Shown here: positions 62,099 to 64,000 of the stretch, in pieces | Layout: each line of letters starts with the position of its first letter | Numbering within the stretch: the first letter of the stretch is position 1 | Source of the DNA: DASXUL01 sp036504855 | GTDB taxonomy: Bacteria > Armatimonadota > DTGP01 > JAKQQT01 | Assembly (NCBI GenBank): GCA_036504855.1 | Contig: DASXUL010000016.1 | Coordinates: forward strand, 1-64,000 | Length of the DNA stretch: 64,000 nt | Direction of reading: 5' to 3' | Made by a program: the position numbers and the translations under genes | The notes under the pieces: generated by a model | What the model saw: the letters and a program-made list of their open reading frames with translations, nothing else | What the model was told of the DNA's origin: nothing | Databases searched by the model: none

Positions 62099-63331
62099 TC
62101 AGCTCAGGATCGCGGAGACCGCCACGAGGGCGGCGGCGCCGAAGAGAAGCACAACAAGGTAGCAGACCGCCAGAGCCGCGTACTTGACGGCCGTCTTGGG
62201 GATGCCCTGTCGATAGACAGCCAGCATGGCTGTGAATACGTACACCGCAACGGCGACCACAAATGCCGTGATCGCCCAGCGGCGATGCAGCCAGATCGCG
62301 CCGGCCAGAACGGCGAAGGCGAAGGCATGCACGTGCAGGGCGAACACCAGGTGCTCGATGTACAGGCGCCCGCGGCGGGCGTAGAGGAGTTTCAGCAGCA
62401 GCGCGAACAGAGGCAGCAGCGCGAACATGGCCTTGGGCGCGTTCTGCAGTATGCTGTTCTCCAACTCCGCCGAGAAGCTGCGGACTCCCTCGTTGCGCAT
62501 CCGGATGGCGCGGCGCGTGACGATCTGTTCGATCCACTCATCGCGTTTGCCCGGCGGAAGCGCCCTTTGGCGCGCGTCGTAGTCCTCCGGAGTGTCTGGC
62601 AGGCTCTTCCAGTCTACGTCCTTCCCATCGATCTTCACGGCGCCGTTCAGGGCCGTGAAGCTGCCGACCTGTGACTGGCGGTCCGCGGCGCGCGCGGCTG
62701 GGCGCGCGGAGAGCGGCTCAGAAGCGGCGCGCCGTCCATCCTTCGCCACAGCCGTGATCTTGTACCAAACCGTCTCCCCGTTTCGCGCGGCGCGGTCCTT
62801 CCAATGCGGCTCGCTGAGCGCGGCGGCCACTCGCCGGTACGGGCCGGATGCCGAGTCTGCCCGATTGACGTCGAAATGGGACGTCGACGCGCCCTCCCAG
62901 GAAAGCTCCACCACGCCATCGCCCGGGCGGACTTCCACGGCTGTGGGGCGGAGCGCGTCTCCGGCGTCGCCGGAAGCTTCGTTCGGGGCGTGCAGCGAGA
63001 TGACATAGAAGAGCACGAGGCTGGTGAACACGTAGATGCGCCACGGCGAGAGGTACCGCTCGCGACGGCCGGCGTTGTAGTCATTCGTGAGGCGGCCGGG
63101 GCGGAACACCAGCGTGACGATCGTCCGCAGCAGCCGCGAATCCCAGGAGAACGTGTCTCCCAGAAACTCGCCAGCCAGGCGCCAGATTGAGACGACCTTG
63201 TGGGAGTGTTCCTGTCCGCAGTGGGCGCAGAAGCGGCCCACCACGAGGGCCCCGCAGTTCAGACACTGCTCGGGCTCCTCGTCCTGGTTCGGTTCCACCG
63301 GGTCCGTCGATGAGTTCATCGGTTGGCTCAT
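62099..63331 (-). CDS. DUF3667 membrane protein with inserted fibronectin III-like domain
   Basis: The 410-residue protein has the N-terminal zinc knuckle CLNCGALVVGRFCAHCG, followed by KVVSIWRLAGEFLGDTFSWDSRLLRTI, the DUF3667 signature, and one membrane span near 95-110. After this span an 85-residue insert (about 125-215) has the strand pattern and WxxxSTSHFDVNRA- and WYKITAVAKDG-type cores of a fibronectin III domain. Four or five further spans follow (about 300-408). ATG 63331 has AAGGAG seven bases before it. An extracytoplasmic FN3 insert is unusual in the DUF3667 family. Confidence 0.75.
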   Translation of the reverse strand: MSQPMNSSTDPVEPNQDEEPEQCLNCGALVVGRFCAHCGQEHSHKVVSIWRLAGEFLGDTFSWDSRLLRTIVTLVFRPGRLTNDYNAGRRERYLSPWRIYVFTSLVLFYVISLHAPNEASGDAGDALRPTAVEVRPGDGVVELSWEGASTSHFDVNRADSASGPYRRVAAALSEPHWKDRAARNGETVWYKITAVAKDGRRAASEPLSARPAARAADRQSQVGSFTALNGAVKIDGKDVDWKSLPDTPEDYDARQRALPPGKRDEWIEQIVTRRAIRMRNEGVRSFSAELENSILQNAPKAMFALLPLFALLLKLLYARRGRLYIEHLVFALHVHAFAFAVLAGAIWLHRRWAITAFVVAVAVYVFTAMLAVYRQGIPKTAVKYAALAVCYLVVLLFGAAALVAVSAILS

Positions 63332-63381
63332 GGACATGCTCCTTCCGCATTATGGATGTCCGCTGCGTCCGGCGCCGCATA

Positions 63382-64000
63382 ATGAGAGAGATGAATGAAG
63401 CGATCATTGAAGCGTTGGAGGGGCTGGCGGGAGTGTGGGCCGTGGGGGGCGCGGTGCGGGACTGGGCGATCGGGCGACCTTTCAAGGATCTGGATATCGC
63501 CGTGGAGGGGGACGTTCGGTCCGCGGGAGCGGCCGTGATGGCCGCTGTGGGCGGGCACTTCTTCCTGATGCACCCCGCGTCGCAGACGGCGCGCGTTGCC
63601 TTTGCGGACGGCGCCTGGGTAGACATCGTCCCCCTGCCGCACGGCCTGGAAGCCGACCTCCAACGGCGGGACTACACGGTGAATGCGCTGGCCGCGCCGA
63701 TCGGCATGTTGCGCCGCCCCGCGCCATCGCCAATGCCGGCGGCCCCGCCGCCCGGCGTGGTAGACCCAACCGGCGGGTGGGGGGACCTGCGCGCCGGCAT
63801 TGTTCGCCTCACGCACTCCACCGCTCTGGAGGAGGACCCGCTACGCACCCTGCGCGGCCTCCGGGTGGCCACCACGCTCCGGTTTGCCACGGAGCCAAGC
63901 ACCTGGCGGGCGATCGAACGGTGCGCCCCGCTCCTGGCGCGGGTGTCCCCGGAGCGCGTTCGCGACGAGTGGTTGGCGCTGCTGGACGCCCCGCGCGCCC
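63382..64000 (+). CDS. CCA-adding enzyme / poly(A) polymerase, 5' part
   Basis: The frame is open from ATG 63382 to the window end (206 codons). The class II nucleotidyltransferase signature VGGAVRDWAIGRPFKDLDIAVEG contains the GG-x-R and DxD catalytic residues, followed by RRDYTVNALAAP and EEDPLRTLRGLRVA. These define the tRNA nucleotidyltransferase and bacterial poly(A) polymerase family. Both tRNAs in the window lack encoded CCA, so such an enzyme is needed. The C-terminus is cut off; ATG 63391 is an alternative start. Confidence 0.88.
   Translation, partial: MREMNEAIIEALEGLAGVWAVGGAVRDWAIGRPFKDLDIAVEGDVRSAGAAVMAAVGGHFFLMHPASQTARVAFADGAWVDIVPLPHGLEADLQRRDYTVNALAAPIGMLRRPAPSPMPAAPPPGVVDPTGGWGDLRAGIVRLTHSTALEEDPLRTLRGLRVATTLRFATEPSTWRAIERCAPLLARVSPERVRDEWLALLDAPRA

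Overview
This 64 kb window is GC-rich, densely coded bacterial chromosome. It uses many TTG and GTG starts, has short intergenic gaps, and carries three PEP-CTERM proteins, a dockerin-bearing beta-helix protein, a periplasmic GH36 alpha-galactosidase, PEP-type and dockerin-type sorting signals, and a DUF5679 zinc ribbon. Together these suggest an uncultured, probably diderm, environmental lineage of the Armatimonadota type. That placement is inference from gene content. There is no rRNA or ribosomal protein in the window to settle it, and no phage, transposase, CRISPR array or defence island was found.

Region 1 (about 0.7-13.9 kb) is a pyrimidine operon: a PyrR-type attenuator, then pyrR, pyrB, an MFS transporter, pyrC, carA, a small membrane protein, the N-terminal half of carB, a secreted alpha-galactosidase, an orphan DNA methyltransferase, the C-terminal half of carB, and pyrK. 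The large carbamoyl-phosphate synthetase subunit is therefore encoded as two separate genes about 3 kb apart with unrelated genes between them. pyrD, pyrE and pyrF are absent. Region 2 (14-19 kb) has a TPR protein, cmk, a PlsC acyltransferase and a large secreted protein with a TIM-barrel-like C-terminus. Region 3 (19-25.6 kb) has a zinc ribbon, a degenerate ABC ATPase, initiator tRNA, a PEP-CTERM protein, unknown genes, a methyltransferase and tRNA-Arg(CCU). Region 4 (25.6-36.3 kb) has a CDGSH protein, a minus-strand operon ending in a PLP-dependent sulfur amino acid enzyme, YgfZ, a HAD phosphatase, an Eis-like acetyltransferase, a FemX-like transferase, a serine hydrolase, alanine racemase and a STAS protein. 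Region 5 (36.3-41.7 kb) is a complete branched-chain amino acid type ABC importer (substrate-binding protein, LivH, LivM, LivG, LivF) interrupted by a hotdog thioesterase. Region 6 (42-55 kb) has two unknown proteins, tandem signal peptidases, aroQ, a Xaa-Pro peptidase, a Met/Cys-rich small secreted protein, the beta-helix/dockerin protein, an M16 peptidase, a second STAS protein, holA and a pair of paralogous PEP-CTERM proteins. Region 7 (55-64 kb) has hypF-hypC-hypD-hypE without any hydrogenase, ribokinase, an XRE regulator with a membrane partner, a DUF3667 protein carrying an inserted fibronectin III-like domain, and the 5' part of a CCA-adding enzyme/poly(A) polymerase.

The most unusual signal is between genes. 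At least a dozen intergenic spacers hold degenerate heptad repeats of the form CTGANNN (or its complement), often as two arms of a long hairpin, and several stop exactly at the start codon of the next gene, which then lacks a Shine-Dalgarno sequence. Separate families of 90-110 bp palindromes with a conserved core also occupy spacers. These, the split carB and the PyrR attenuator are the main findings.
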